A stretch of 64,000 bases of DNA from Bathynomus jamesi (GCA_023014485.1 JAJOZX010009047.1:62001-126000); one strand, 5' to 3'; counted from the stretch's first letter, positions 1 to 15,119 are shown. Notes: a model not told the origin generated them from the sequence alone. Program-made: numbers and translations.

Positions 1-3000
1 TTGAAATAGGATATGGCCACATCAAAACGTTAGGGTACTATCACGGAATGTAACATTTTACACTTGAAATACATGTCCGCATCAAAACGTTACTTTATTC
101 TAACGATGCTGTAACTTATTTTACACTTGAAATATAACATGCCGCATCAAAACGTTACGTTACTGTAATTTATTTTACACTTTAAATATAATATGGCCGC
201 ATCAAAACGTTACATTACTGTAACTTATTTTACATTTGAAATATAACATGGCCCCATCATAACGTTACGTTACTGTAACGATAGTGTAACTTATTTTACA
301 CTTGAACTATAACACGGCGGCATAAAAACGTAACGTTACTGTAACTTATTTTACACGAGATAAAACATGGCCACATCAAAACGTTACGTTACTGAAAAGA
401 TACTAACTTATTTTACACTTGAAATATAACATGGCCTCATCAAAACGTAACATTACTGTAAATTATTTTACACTTGGAATAAAACATGGCCGCATCAAAA
501 CGTTAGGCTACTGTAACGACAATGTAACATTTTACAATTGAAATATAACATGGCCGCATCAAAATATTTCGTTACGGTAATGATACTGTAACTTATTTTA
601 CACTTGAAGAATAACATTGCCGCATCAAAACGTTACGTTACTGTAACGATACTCTAAATTATTTTACACTTGAAATATAACATGCCCGCATCAATGTGAA
701 ATGAGTTATTTCAACCTTGCGTTAGGTTACGTTTTTTCAGCGTTACGTTATTTCGGCGTTACGTTATTTCAGCGTTAATTCAGTGTTACCTTATTAAGCG
801 TTATTTAAGCGATACGTTATTTCAGCGTTACGTTATTTCAACGTAATTCAGTGTTATGTTATTTCAGCGTTATTTCAGGGTTACGTTATATCAGCGTTAC
901 GTTATTTCAGTATTACGTTATTCCAGCTTTATTTCAGCTTTACGTTATTTCAGCATTTACACATTTTACACTTGAAATATAACATGGCCGCATTAAAAAG
1001 TTACGTTACTGTAACTTATTTTACACTTTAAATATAATTTGGCCGCATCAAAACGTTACGTAACTGTAACGATATAACTTATTTTACACTTGAAATATAA
1101 CATGGCCGCATCAAAACGTTACGTTATTGTAACTTATTTCACACTTGAAATATAACATGGCCCCATCAAACCGTTACGTTACTGTAACTTATTTTACACT
1201 TGAAATAGAAATGTCCGCAACAAAACGTTACTTTACTCTAACGATACTGTAACTTATTATATACTTGAAATAGGATATGGCACATCTAAACGTTAGATAA
1301 CGATAATGTAACTTTTTGAACGTTACGTTACTGTACTTTTTTACATTTGAAATATACATGCCGCATCAAAACGTTACTTTACTGTAATTTATTTTTCACT
1401 TTAAATATAATATTGCCGTATCAAAACGTTACGTTGCTGTAACTTATCGTACAATTTACATATAACTTGGCCGTACCAAAACGTACGTTACTGTAATGAT
1501 ACGGTAACTTCTTTTACACTTCAAATATAACATGGCCGCATCAAAACGTTACGTTACTGTAACTTATTTTACATTTGAAATATAACATGGCCGCATCAAA
1601 CGTTACGTTACTGTAACTTATTTTAACACTTGAAATATAACATGGCCGCATAAAAAACGTTTACTTTACTGAAACTTATTTTAAACTTGAATGACATGAC
1701 CGCATCAAAATGCTACGTTACTGTACCGATACGGTAACTGATTTTACAATTTAAATAAACTTGGCCGAATCAAAACGTACATTACTGTAAATTATTTTAC
1801 ACTTGAAATAAAACATGGCGCATCAAACGTTACGCTACTGTAACGATAATGTAACATTTTACATTTGAAATATAACATGGGCCACATCAAATATTTCGTT
1901 ACTATAATGATACTGCAACTTTTTACACTTGAAGTATAACATGGCCGAATCAAACGTTACGTTACTCTAACGTAATATTTTACACGAAATATAACATAGC
2001 CGCATCAAAACGTTACGTTATTGTACTAATTTTACAGTTGAAATATTATGGCCCCATCAACCGTTACCGTTACTGTAACTTATTTTACACTTCAAATAGA
2101 AAATGTCCGCATCAAAATGTTACTTTACTCTAACGATACTGTAACTTATTATATACTTGAAATAGGATATTGCCACATCTAAACGTTAGAATAACGATAA
2201 TGTAACTTATTGAACGTTACGCTGCTGTAACTTATTTTACAATTGAAATATAACTTGCCCGCATCAAAACGTTACGTTAATGTAACGATACTGTAAATTA
2301 TTTTACACTGAAATATAACGGCCGCAACAATGTGAAGCGAGTTATTTCAACGATGCGTTACGTTACGTTGTTTCAGCATTGCGTTATTTCAGCGTTACGT
2401 TATTTCAGCGTTACGTTATTTCAGCATTACGTTATTTCAGCGTTACTTTATTTCAGCGTTACGTTATTTCAGTTTCGTTATTTCAGCGTTACGTTATTTC
2501 AGGGTTACATTATTTCAGCGTTATTTCAGCTTTACGTTGTTTCAGCGTTATTTCAGCGTTACGTTATTTCAGCGTTACGTTATTTCAGCGTTACGTTATT
2601 TCAGCGTTACGTTATTTCAGTTATTTCAGCGTTACTGTATTTCAGGGTTACGTTATTTCAGCGTGATTTTAGCGTTACGGTGTTTCACCGTTACGCTATT
2701 ACAGCGTTATTTTAGCGTGACGTTATTTCAGCGTGACGTTACTTCAGCCTTATTTAAGCGTTACGTTATTTCAGCGTTACGTTATTTAAGTGTTATTTTA
2801 GCGTTATTTCACCGTTATTTCATCGTTACGTTATTACCACGTTTTTTCAGGGTTACATTATTTCAGCGTTACGATATTTCACCGTTACGTTATTTCAGCG
2901 TTATTTCAGCATTTACACATTTTACACTTGAAATATAACATTGCCGCATTAAAATGTTAAGTTACTGTAACTTATTTTGCACTTGAAATATAACATGACC

Positions 3001-3425
3001 GAATCAAAACGTTACAGTAACGATAATGTAATTTATTGTACACTTGAAATACAACATTTCCACATGAAAACGTTACGTTACTGTAACGATAATGTAACTT
3101 ATTTTACACTTGAAATATAACATGGCTGCATCAAAACGTTACGTTACTGTATCGTATTTTACACTTCAAATATAACATGGCCGCATCAATGTCAAGCGAG
3201 TTATTTCAACGTTGCGTTACGTTTCGTTATTTCAGCGTTATTTCAGCGATACGTTACTTCAGCGTTGTTATTTCAGCGTTACTTTATTTCAGCTTTATTT
3301 CAGCGTTACGGTAATTCAGCGTTACGCTACTTCAGCGTTGTTTTTTTCAGCGTTACGTTATTTCAGCGTTGTTATTTCAGCGTTATTTCAGCGTCACGTT
3401 GTTTCAGCCTTATGTTATTTCAGGA
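1..3425. repeat. Composite satellite, first block (55-60 bp unit plus 16 bp unit)
   Basis: Two tandem unit types alternate. Type I is about 55-60 bp and contains TTATTTTACACTTGAAATA, a GGCCGCATCAAAACG segment and CGTTACGTTACTGTAAC. Type II is GTTACGTTATTTCAGC (16 bp) with an 11 bp short form GTTATTTCAGC. Type II blocks lie at about 690-955, 2,330-2,920 and 3,190-3,425. They usually start after a GCATCAATGTGAAGCGAG junction and end at a TTCAGCATTTACACATTTTAC junction that returns to type I. Open frames here are by-products of the 16 bp period, not genes. Confidence 0.93.
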
Positions 3426-3460
3426 AATTCTTTTCTTGCATCTAAACGGTGTCCCTACGT

Positions 3461-3498
<38 letters not shown>

Positions 3499-5515
3499 GT
3501 GTCGCCACATCGCAAACACACACAGTGTTGGGAGGGAAAAGGGAGTCCTTGTCCGTCCGTCCCTCTGTATTCCGGATTGGCTAAAAGATAGTGACATCAT
3601 AGACACGTCATAAAATCGGCGGAGCTCTAGCACTTATTATTCAGCAAGCAAAATTAGGTTTTTTTTAATTAGAAAGATTTGAATTTTTAAAAATCTATGT
3701 ATATGCCGTCTGTGTGACTGTGCATCTGTTTCACCCTAAAACACGGAAACGGCTCTTCGAGATAAATTAAAAATCGCTTAAAATTACAGAGTTCCCGTTT
3801 AGGCAGGCAACCGAGTACCCTTGACGATTGTTAGGTTTAGTAACTATGTATTATCCGAAGAGTACTAACAGCCTTTCGCAAGAACTACCAAAAATATTCC
3901 CCCCGTAGACCGGATATTTTTTGCTACGCGCACGAAGGGCGGGTTCTCTGCTGGTATATACTGAAAGTGGAGCGTTAAGGAAACTTTAGTAAAAGCACGA
4001 TGTCGAGAACGGCCTGGAACATTTTTAGTAACCCCACGTTTCGAGTTCTCAGAACCCCATTATCAAGGCATTTGTAGAAATTTTAAAAGATTAAGATAAT
4101 TAAATAAGCGTACTAACACCACAACTTACTATGGACTAAAAAAAGGAAATAAAACCTAAAACTTTAAACAAAAATTACAATAACCTTACCCAGATGTAAT
4201 TAACAATGTACAAATACATCGGTTAAATGTTGAGGATAAAAATATTGGATAAACAGATCACAAACAAGGAAACCATTGACTTTCAATAATAATTGGGGAT
4301 ATACTATTACAAGTAATTAATTGATTTGTTGGTTAGACTCTGTAATTAAAAGAGAGAAAGAAGTGGGGTCACTATTGAGAGATGGTCGAATCTTTTTAAT
4401 ACATAACGATTACAGTATTAACAAGAAGCGACTATCAAGGGCATCACGCAGTATTATAAAAGCTTGAAATAAAGGAACTTTCCCAATATTGGTCGTTAGA
4501 GGACAAAATGTCCAGGGACTAATATCCCCTGTGACCCCAGTTTCTGTTGGTAAGCCCAACGTAAGTGCCACTTTTACAGCGCGGACATGCAAGCAATTTA
4601 TTTTTAGAAATGCTTTGATAATACGTTTTCCGATAGCCCGAAATGTCGGATTAATAATGAAGAATTTTCTAGGCTGTCTTGACCATTAAACAACTTATTT
4701 ATTTATCTATTTATTTAGAAACATTTTTACTGACGAAAAAAATTAATTCTGACTAGGTTAGGCCAGGCGATATTAGCAATTGCTTCATTATTTAATGACT
4801 TAATTCAGGGCTCGAAGGATGTTTCTCATTATGTCCAAACCACTTATCACGTCCTTCTCAGTTTGATGGTACTACAAGTTTTTATTCACTTAATTATTCA
4901 ATAAAGAAAATAATTTCCTCAACTTTAGGCTCTTTGCATTACATTACATTAGAAGTTCCTCACTCCATATGTAACAATAAAATCCACAACATATACGGCT
5001 CCAGACCAAGTAGTCTATTTTAGATAGTTAATTATAAAACGGAGCTTAATTACTATGGTAATAATAGCAGAAGTAAACTCGTAATGCTAATGAAGCAAGT
5101 TTGTAGTGATTTGCGAAATATATGTAGTGATGAAGTCTGTCTGATATTTATGGGAATTGCATTCCATACATCTGCTCCTTTGAACGATTGCATTTCCCGC
5201 AGTTTCCATTGTATAGTTGTTTGGTTTGGAAGTCTACTGTTATGATGATGATTGGTGGGGTATTGTTCTTTGAATGGGTTGATGTATGTTGATTATTTTT
5301 ATTGAAAACATTGAATATATTTGACATCAACACTGATTTTTATGATCAAAAGGGCGTACTTTGTACAACCTTACATCAAGATTCATTATTTTCACAACCT
5401 ATTTAATTTTTATTTCTTTTACCAAACAAGAATGAGCTTTTTACTCGCAATTCTCAAATTTAAAAAAAAAAATTCCTTTTATACAAGTGTCACACCACTC
5501 AGCCTAAGTAAAACG
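3425..5515. repeat. 2.1 kb dispersed repeat, copy 1
   Basis: This stretch is nearly identical to 44,896-47,010, including the (CA)n tract near its start (3,462-3,496) and the junction into a 16 bp array at its end (ACGTTTGCTCAATGTGAAGC). A third, inverted copy is split between 55,850-55,985 and 60,147-60,600. There are only short open frames; the longest conserved one, minus strand at 4,410-4,592, matches no family I recognise. No terminal repeats or target duplication are visible, so its class is unknown. Confidence 0.85.
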
Positions 5516-8500
5516 TTTGCTCAATGTGAAGCAAGTTATTTCAACGTTGCGTTACGTTGCGTTATTTCAGCGTTGCGTTATTTCAGCGTTGCGTTATTTC
5601 AGCGTTACGTTATTTCAGCGTTACGTTATTTCAGCGTTACGTTATTTCAGCGTTACGTTATTTCAGCGTTACGTTATTTCAGCGTTATTTCGGCGTTACG
5701 TTATATTAGCGTTATTTCGGTGTTACGTTATTTCAGCGTTATTTCAGCGTTACGTTATTTCAGCGTTACGTTATTTCAGTGTTACGTTATTTCAGCGTTA
5801 CGTTATTTCAGCGTTACGTTATTTCCGCGTTGCGTTATTTCCGCGTTACGTTATTTCCGCGTTACTTTATTTCAGCGTTACGTTATTTCAGCGTTACGTA
5901 ATTTCAGCGTTATTTCAGCTTTACGTTATTTCAGCATTTACACATTTTACACTTCAAATATAACATGTTCGCATCAAAACGTTACGTTACTGTAAAGATA
6001 CTGTACTTATTTTACACTTGAAATAAAACATGGACGCATCAAAACGTTACGTTACTGTATCTTATTTTACACTTGAAATATAACATGGCCGCATCAAAAC
6101 GATACGTATCTGTAACGATACTGTACTTATTTTACAATTGAAATATAACATGGCCGCATTAAAAAGTTACGTTATTGTAACTTATTTTACACTTTAAATA
6201 TAACTTGCCCGCATCAAAACGTTACGTTATTTTAACTTATTTTACACTTGAAATATAACATGGCCGCATCAAAACATTACCTAACTGTAACTTATTTTAC
6301 ACTTGAAATATAACATGGCCCCATCAGAACGTTATGTTACTGTAACTTATATTACACTTGAAATATAATATGGCCGCATCAAAACGTTTCGTTACTGTAA
6401 CTTACTTTACACTTGAAATATAACATGGCCGGATCAAAACGTCACGTTACTGTAACGATACTGTAAATGATTTTACAATTTAAATAAAACGTGGCCGAAT
6501 CAAAACGTAACGTTACTGTAACTTATTTTACACTTGAAATAAAACATGGCCGCATCAAAAAGTTACGCTACTCTAACGATAATGTAACATTTTACAATAG
6601 AAATATAACATAGCCGCATCAGAACGTTACGTTACTGTAACTTATTTTACAATTGAAATATAACTTGCTCGCATCAAAACGTTACGTATCTGTAACGATA
6701 CTGTAAATTATTTTACACTTGATATATAACATGGCCGCATCAATGTAAAGCGAGTTATTTCAACGTTGCGTTAGGTTTTTGTTTCAGCGTTACGTTATTT
6801 CAGACTTGTTATTTCAGCGTTACTTTATTTCAGCGTTATTTCAGCGTTACGTTATTTCATCGTTATTTCAGGGTTACATTATTTCAGCGCTACGTTATTT
6901 CAGCGTTACGTTATTTTAGCATTTACACATTTTACACTTGAAATATAACATGGCCGCATCAAAATGTTTCGTTACTGTAATGACACTGTAACTTGTTTTA
7001 CACTTGAAATATAACATGGCCACATCAAAACATTACGTTACTGTAAAGATACAGTAAATTATTTTACACTTGATATATAACATGGCCGCATCAATGAGAA
7101 GCGAGTTATTTCTACGTTGCGTTAGGTTACGTTGTTTCAGCATTGCGTTATTTCGCGTTGCGTTATTTCAGCGTTACTTTATTTCAACGTTGTTATTTCA
7201 GCGTTATTTGAGCGTTATTATTTCGCCGTTACGCTATTACAGCGTTACGTTATTTCACCGTTACGTTATTTCAGCGTTATTTAAGCGTTACGTTATTTAA
7301 GCGTTATTTCAGTGTTACTTTATTTCAGCGTTATTTCATCGTTACGTTATTACCGAGTTTTTTCAGGGTTACATTATTTCAGCGTTACGTTATTTCAGCA
7401 TTTACACATTTTACGCTTGAAATATAACATTGCCGCATTAAAATGTTACGATACTGTAACTTATATTACATTTGAAATATAACATGGCCGCAACAAAACG
7501 TTACGTACTGTAACTTATTTTAAACTTGAAATATAACATGGCCGCATCAAAACGTTACGTTACTGTAAAGATACTAACTTATTTTACACTTGAAATATAA
7601 CATAGCCTCATCGAAACGTTACGTTACTGTAATTGTAACTGATTTTACAATTTAAATAAAACTTTGCCGCATTAATAAGTTACGTTACTGTAACTTATTT
7701 TACACTTGAAATATAACATGACCGCATCAAAACGTTGTTACTGTAATGATTTTGTAACTAATTTTATAATTAAAATATAAAATGCCCGCAACAAAACGTT
7801 ACGTTACTGTAACTTATTTTACACTTGAAATATAACGGCCTCATCAAAACGTAACGTTACTGTAACGATACTGTAACTTGTTTTACACTTGAAATATAAC
7901 AGCCGCATCAAAACGTTACGTTACTGTAAAGATACTGTAACTTATTTTACATTTGAAATAAAACATGGCCGGATCAAAACGTTACGTTACTGTAACTTAT
8001 TTTACACTTTAAATATAACTTGACTGCATCAAAACGTTACGTTACTGTAACGATAATATAACTTATTTTACATTTGAAATATAAAATGGCCGCATCAAAA
8101 CGATATGTAACTGTAACGATACTGTACTTATTTTACACTTGAAATATAACATGGCCGCATCAAAACGTTGTTATTGTAACTTATTTTACACTTAAAATAT
8201 AACATGGCCGAATCAAAACGTTACGTTACTCTAACTTATTTTACACTTGAAATATAAATTCGCCGCATCAAAACATTACTTTAATGTGACGAAACTGTAA
8301 CCTATTTTACACTTCAAATAGGATATGGCCACATCAAAACGTTAGGGTACTATAACGGTAATGTAACATTTTACACTTGAAATATAACTTTTCCGCATCA
8401 AAACGTTACGCTACTGTAACGATAATGTAACATTTTGAAATTGAATAACAATGCCGCATCAAAACGTTACGTTACTGTAACGGTAATGGAACTTATTTTA

Positions 8501-11500
8501 CACTAGAAATATAACATAGCCGAATTGGAACGTTACGTTACTGTAATTTATTTTACAATTGAAATATACTTGCCCGCATTAAAACGTTACGTTACTATAA
8601 CGATACTCTAAATTATTTTACACTTTAAATATAACAAGGCCGCATCAATGTGAAGCGAGTTATTTCAACTTTGCGTTAGGTTACGTTTTTTCAGCGTTGC
8701 GTTATTTTAGTGTTACGCTATTTCAGCGTTAATTCAGTGTTACCTTATTTAAGCGTTATTTCAGCGTTACGTTATTTCAGTATTACATTATTCCAGCTTT
8801 ATTTCAGCTTTACGTTATTTCAGCGATATGTTATTTCAGCGATACGTTATTTCAGCGTTACTTTATTTCAGCGTTGTGTTATTTCAGCGTTACCTTATTT
8901 AAGCGTTATTTCAGCGTTACGTTATTTCAACGTTTTTCAGTATGTTATTTCAGCGTTATTTCAGGGTTACGTTATATCAGCGTTATTTCAGGGTTACGTG
9001 TTTTCTGCCTTATTTCAGCGTTACGTTATTTTAGTATTACGTTATTCCAGCTTTATTTCAGCTTTACGTTATTTCAGCATTTACACATTTTACACTTCAA
9101 ATATAACATGGCCGCATTAAAATGTTACGATACTGTAACGATAATGTAACTTGTATTACACTTGAAATATAACATGGCCGCATCAAAACGATACGTAACT
9201 GTAACGATACTGTACTTATTTTACACTTGAAATATAACATGGCCGCATTAAAACGTTACGTTACTGTAACTTATTTTACATTTTAAATATAACTTGGCCG
9301 CATCAAAACGTTACGTAACTGTAACGATATAACTTATTTTACACTTGAAATATAAGATGGCCGCAACAAAACGTTACCCTACTGTAACTTATTTTACACT
9401 TGAAATATAACATGGCCCCATCAAAACGTTACGTTACTGTAACTTATTTTACACTTGAAATAGGATATGGCCACATCAAAATGTTACGGTACAGTAACGT
9501 TAATGTAACAATTTACACTTGAAATAGAAAATGTCCGCATCAAAACGTTACTTAACTCTAACGATACTGTAACTTATTATATAATTGAAATAGGATATGG
9601 CCACATCTAAACGTTACAATAACGATAATGTAACTTATTTGAAAGTTACGTTACTGTAACTTATTTTACATTTGAAATATAACATGCCGCATCAAAACGT
9701 TACGTTGCTGTAACTTATTGTACAATTTACATATAACTTAGCCGTATCAAAACGGTACGTTACTGTAATGATACTGTAACTTCTTTTACACTTCAAATAT
9801 AACATGGCCGCATCAAAACGTTAAGTTACTGTAACTTATTTTACATTTGAAATATAACATGGCCGCATCAAAACGTTACATTACTGTAACTTATTTTACA
9901 CTTGAACTATAACATGGCCGCATCAAAACGTTACGTTACTGTAACGATACTGTAAATTATTTTACACTTGAAATACATCATGGCCGCATCAATGTGAAGC
10001 GAGTTATTTCATCGTTGCGTTAGGTTATGTTGTTTCAGCATTGCGTTATTTCAGCGTTACGTTATTTCAGCGTTACGTTATTTCAGCGTTACGTTATTTC
10101 AGCGTTTCGTTATTTCAACGTTACGTTATTTCAGCGTTATTTCAGGGTTACATTATTTCAGCGTTACGTCATTTCAGCGTTATTTCAATGTTACGTTATT
10201 TCAGCGTTACGTTATTTCAGCATTTACATATTTTACACTTGAAGTATAACATGGCCGCATAAAAATGTTACGATACTATAACGATACTGTAACTTGTATT
10301 ACACTTGAAATATAACATGGCCGGATCAAAACGTCATGTTACTGTAACTTATTTTACACTTGAAATGTAACATGGCCGCATCAAAACGGTACGTTACTGT
10401 AATGATACTGTAACTTGTTTTACACTTCAAATATAACATGGACCCATCAAAACGTTACGTTACTGTAAAGATACTGTAACTTATTTTACATTTGAAATAT
10501 AACATGGCCCAATCAAAAGGTTACGTTTCTGTAAAGATACTGTAACTTATTTTACATTTGGACTATAACTTGGCCGCATAAAAACGTTACGTTACTGTAA
10601 TTTATTTTACACTTAAAATATGACATGACCGCATCAAAACGTTACGTTACTTTAACGATACTGTAACTGATTTTACAATTTAAATAAAACGTCGCCACAT
10701 CAAAATGTTACGTTACTGTAACGATAATATAACATTTTACAATTGAAATATAACATGGCCGCATCAAAATGTTTCGTTACTGTAATGACACTGTAACTTG
10801 TTTTACACTTGAAATATAACATTGCCGAATCAAAACGTTACGTTACTCTAACGGTAATGTAACTGATCTTACACTAGAAATATAAAATAGCCGCATCAAA
10901 ATTTTACGTTACTAACTTATTTTACAAGTGAAATATAACATGGCCACATCAAAACGTTACGATACTGTAACGTTAATGTAACAATTTACACTTGAAAGAG
11001 AAAATGTCCGCATCAAAACGAAACGTTACTTTACTCTAACGATACTGTAACTTATTTTACACTTGAAATAGGATATGGCCACATCTAAACGTTACTTTAC
11101 TGTAACTTACTTTACACTTGAAATATAACTTGGCTTCATCAAAATGTTACGTTACGGTAACGATAGTGTAACTTATTTTAGCCATGAAATATAACATGGC
11201 CGCATCTACACGTTACAATAACGATAATGTAACTTATTTTACACTTGAAATATAAAATGGCCGCATCAAAACGATACGCAACTGTAACGATACTGTACTT
11301 ATTTCACACTTGATATATAACATGGCCGCTTCAAAACGTCAAGTTAATGTAACTTATTTTACACTTGAAATATAAATTGGCCGCATCAAAACGTTACTTT
11401 ACTCTAACGAAAGTGTAACTTATTTTACACTTGAAATAAGATATGGCCACATCAAAACTTTAGGGTACTATAACGGAATCTAACATTTTAAACTTGAAAT

Positions 11501-12260
11501 ACAAAATGTCCGCATCAAAACGTTACTTTATTCTAACGATACTGTAACTTATTTTATACTTTAAATAGGATATGGCCACATCAAAACATTACGTTACTGT
11601 AAATTATTTTACAGTTGAAATATAACATGCCGCATCAAAACGTTACGTTACTGTAATTTATTTTACACTTTAAATATAATATGGCCGCATCAAAACGTTA
11701 CGTTACTGTAACTTATTTTACATTTGAAATATAACATGGCCCCATGAAAACGTTACGTTACTGTAACGTTACTGTAATTTATTTTACACTTGAAATATAA
11801 TATGGCCGCATCAAAACGTTACGTTACTGTAACTTATTTTACACTTGAATTAACATGGCTGCATCAAAACGTTACGTTACTGTAACTTATTTTACACTTG
11901 AAATATAACATGGCTGCATCAAAACGTTACGTTACTGTATCGTATTTTACACTTCAAATATAACATGGCCGCATCAATGTCAAGCGAGTTATTTCAACGT
12001 TGCGTTACGTTTCGTTATTTCAGCGTTATTTCAGCGATACGTTACTTCAGCGTTGTTATTTCAGCGTTACTTTATTTCAGCGTTACGGTAATTCAGCGTT
12101 ACGCTATTTCAGCGTTACGTTATTTCAGCGTTGTTATTTCAGCGTTATTTCAGCGTTGTTATTTCAGCGTTATTTCAGCTTCACGTTATTTCATCGTTAT
12201 TTCAGCATTATGTTATTTCAGCATTACGTTATTTCAGCGTAACGTTTTAGATTTTAAATA
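5515..12260. repeat. Composite satellite, second block
   Basis: Same two units as 1-3,425. Type II (16 bp) blocks lie at about 5,520-5,935, 6,750-6,930, 7,095-7,400, 8,645-9,090, 9,990-10,230 and 11,985-12,250, with type I units between. The stretch 11,865-12,050 is a near copy of 3,110-3,290, which indicates higher-order duplication. No gene is seen. Confidence 0.93.
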
Positions 12261-12344
12261 GTTTACTCGATGAAAATAACTTTCTTCTCATTCAGCAAAC
12301 GTTTCAATTAGACTGAAACACTTATAATTTCCGTATGGACCAGA

Positions 12345-12500
12345 AACGCTGAAATAACGTAAAGCTGAAATAACGCTGTAATAACGTAACGCTAAAGTAA
12401 CACTGAAATAACGTAACGCTGAAATAACGCATCGCTGAAATAACGTAACGTAACGCAATATTGAAATAACTTGCTTCACATTGAGCAAACGTTTCAATTA
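12345..12500 (-). repeat. Inverted 16 bp repeat block
   Basis: The reverse complement of the 16 bp unit (GCTGAAATAACGTAAC) runs here, and the usual entry junction (TTTGCTCAATGTGAAGCAAG) is read on the minus strand at about 12,470-12,490. Satellite orientation therefore flips between about 12,260 and 12,345. Confidence 0.9.
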
Positions 12501-12796
12501 GGCTGCTACGTGGAGTCAATCGAATTTCTTATATACTAACTTGTGAGAAATAAAGATCTTCCATTTCGTATTAATTTTTGCTATTTGATGATGATCACAA
12601 CGTCATCTTGCGTTCGTGTTGCAGAGCAAGTTATTCACACTGTCGTCCACATTCATCATCGTTCTCCACTTGATTACGATCGTCCACACTTTGAAGTTAC
12701 CAATCACAGTGTGTTGTCAAGTTCATCGTCAGATCCTTTTGCCCTGCCCGCAACATTAAAAAATAAAAACTTTCAATTATTACCGATTGTGACTCG

Positions 12797-12847
<51 letters not shown>
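12500..12847. other. Unique spacer with (TA)n tract
   Basis: No gene recognised. A (TA)n microsatellite fills about 12,800-12,848. Confidence 0.6.
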
Positions 12848-12853
<6 letters not shown>

Positions 12854-12963
12854 AATAAAACCACGAAGGAAAGGTAACACAGAATGGTGCTCAAGCGCTT
12901 TCGTCTAATGACATCCTCAGAAACACTGAAGTACATAGAGAGTTACAGCCTATATATAGGTTA

Positions 12964-12968
<5 letters not shown>
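12848..12968 (-). repeat. Outer inverted-repeat arm, left (Penelope-like terminal sequence)
   Basis: This is the reverse complement of 16,003-16,118. Both carry the block CTGAGGATGTCATTAGACG followed by AAAGCGCTTGAGCACC, which resembles the terminal repeats of Penelope-like elements (family knowledge, recalled). The arms bracket a 3.3 kb mosaic holding a GIY-YIG endonuclease relic. Confidence 0.7.
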
Positions 12969-12995
<27 letters not shown>

Positions 12996-13000
<5 letters not shown>

Positions 13001-13283
13001 AACTCAGAATGGTTCCCTGAGAACAATATATGTTAAACACAGACCGTGCATGGCACAAGGAACTCTTCTGGGAAAATTAAATCCACTATAGTCCGAATAA
13101 GTAATGATAAATGACAAATACCATAGTTTTTTTTTTTTCATGATTTTAGCCCGACGTGGGCAACGGGTCTCTCGCAAAGAGATCCCATAAATATAGCTTC
13201 CCTCACCAGCTATCTGCAAAGCAGACAGGATCCAGCTTTGGGACGTGGATCTAGGGTTTAAAGCAAACCTAGATCCCTACACT
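12996..13283 (-). repeat. Inverted partial unit of the 456 bp tandem repeat
   Basis: Reverse complement of the last ~290 bp of the 456 bp unit that follows. It joins the direct array head-to-head at about 13,283 within CTACACT/GTCTGTGTT. Confidence 0.88.
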
Positions 13284-15119
13284 GTCTGTGTTTAACATAT
13301 ATTGTTCTCAGGGAACCATTATGAGTTTGTGTATACTAAACGGACGTGTTTCGTGCCTTGAAAAGTGGACGCTCAATGTCCCGGTTGAGGTTTAAGTTTT
13401 GGTTTTTTGGCTAAAAATACAATAGTTACCCCCTTTTTCTTTGATTTATTCAACACGACGTGAATGCAACGAGTCTTTTACTTATATAGAGGTTCTGAGT
13501 GTAGGGATCTAGGTTTGCTTTAAACCCTAGATCCACGTCCCAAAGCTGGATCCTGTCTGCTTTGCAGATAGCTGGTGAGGGAAGCTATATTTATGGGATC
13601 TCTTTGCGAGAGACCCGTTGCCCACGTCGGGCTAAAATCATGAAAAAGGAAAAAAACTATGGTATTTGTCATTTATCATTACTTATTCGGACTATAGTGG
13701 ATTTAATTTTCCCAGAAGAGTTCCTTGTGCCATGCACGGTCTGTGTTTAACATATATTGTTCTCAGGGAACCATTCTGAGTTTGTGTATACTAAACGGAC
13801 GTGTTTCGTGCCTTGAAAAGTGGACGCTCAATGTCCCGGTTGAGGTTTAAGTTTTGGTTTTTTTGGCTAAAAATACAATAGTTACCCCCTTTTTCTTTGA
13901 TTTATTCAACACGACGTGAATGCAACGAGTCTTTTACTTATATAGAGGTTCTGAGTGTAGGGATCTAGGTTTGCTTTAAACCCTAGATCCACGTCCCAAA
14001 GCTGGATCCTGTCTGCTTTGCAGATAGCTGGTGAGGGAAGCTATATTTATGGGATCTCTTTGCGAGAGACCCGTTGCCCACGTCGGGCTAAAATCATGAA
14101 AAAGGAAAAAAACTATGGTATTTGTCATTTATCATTACTTATTCGGACTATAGTGGATTTAATTTTCCCAGAAGAGTTCCTTGTGCCATGCACGGTCTGT
14201 GTTTAACATATATTGTTCTCAGGGAACCATTCTGAGTTTGTGTTTACTAAACGGACGTGTTTCGTGCCTTGAAAAGTGGACGCTCAATGTCCCGGTTGAG
14301 GTTTAAGTTTTGTTTTTTTTGGCTAAAAATACAATAGTTACCCCCTTTTTCTTTGATTTATTCAACACGACGTGAATGCAACGAGTCTTTTACTTATATA
14401 GAGGTTCTGAGTGTAGGGATCTAGGTTTGCTTTAAACCCTAGATCCACGTCCCAAAGCTGGATCCTGTCTGCTTTGCAGATAGCTGGTGAGGGAAGCTAT
14501 ATTTATGGGATCTCTTTGCGAGAGACCCGTTGCCCACGTCGGGCTAAAATCATGAAAAAGGAAAAAAACTATGGTATTTGTCATTTATCATTACTTATTC
14601 GGACTATAGTGGATTTAATTTTCCCAGAAGAGTTCCTTGTGCCATGCACGGTCTGTGTTTAACATATATTGTTCTCAGGGAACCATTCTGAGTTTGTGTA
14701 TACTAAACGGACGTGTTTCGTGCCTTGAAAAGTGGACGCTCAATGTCCCGGTTGAGGTTTAAGTTTTGGTTTTTTTTGGCTAAAAATACAATAGTTACCC
14801 CCTTTTTCTTTGATTTATTCAACACGACGTGAATGCAACGAGTCTTTTACTTATATAGAGGTTCTGAGTGTAGGGATCTAGGTTTGCTTTAAACCCTAGA
14901 TCCACGTCCCAAAGCTGGATCCTGTCTGCTTTGCAGATAGCTGGTGAGGGAAGCTATATTTATGGGATCTCTTTGCGAGAGCCCGTTGCCCACGTCGGGC
15001 TAAAATCATGAAAAAGGAAAAAAACTATGGTATTTGTCATTTATCATTACTTATTCGGACTATAGTGGATTTAATTTTCCCAGAAGAGTTCCTTGTGCCA
15101 TGCACGGTCTGTGTTTAAC

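Noticed and set aside
2332..2938. Long open frames with YFSVTLFQRYVISAL-type repeats, also at 5,321-5,995, 8,710-9,149, 10,027-10,262 and 47,011-47,847
   Set aside because: They are translations of a 16 bp satellite. All three frames are open and give the same 16-residue period, so there is no coding signal.
690..12250. CRISPR-like regular repeats
   Set aside because: The units are contiguous or degenerate tandem repeats without unique spacers, in an animal genome.
13562..14662. Repeated 62-aa open frame (MQIAGEGSYIYGISLRE) as a real gene
   Set aside because: It simply recurs with the 456 bp tandem unit, has no recognised motif and is short.
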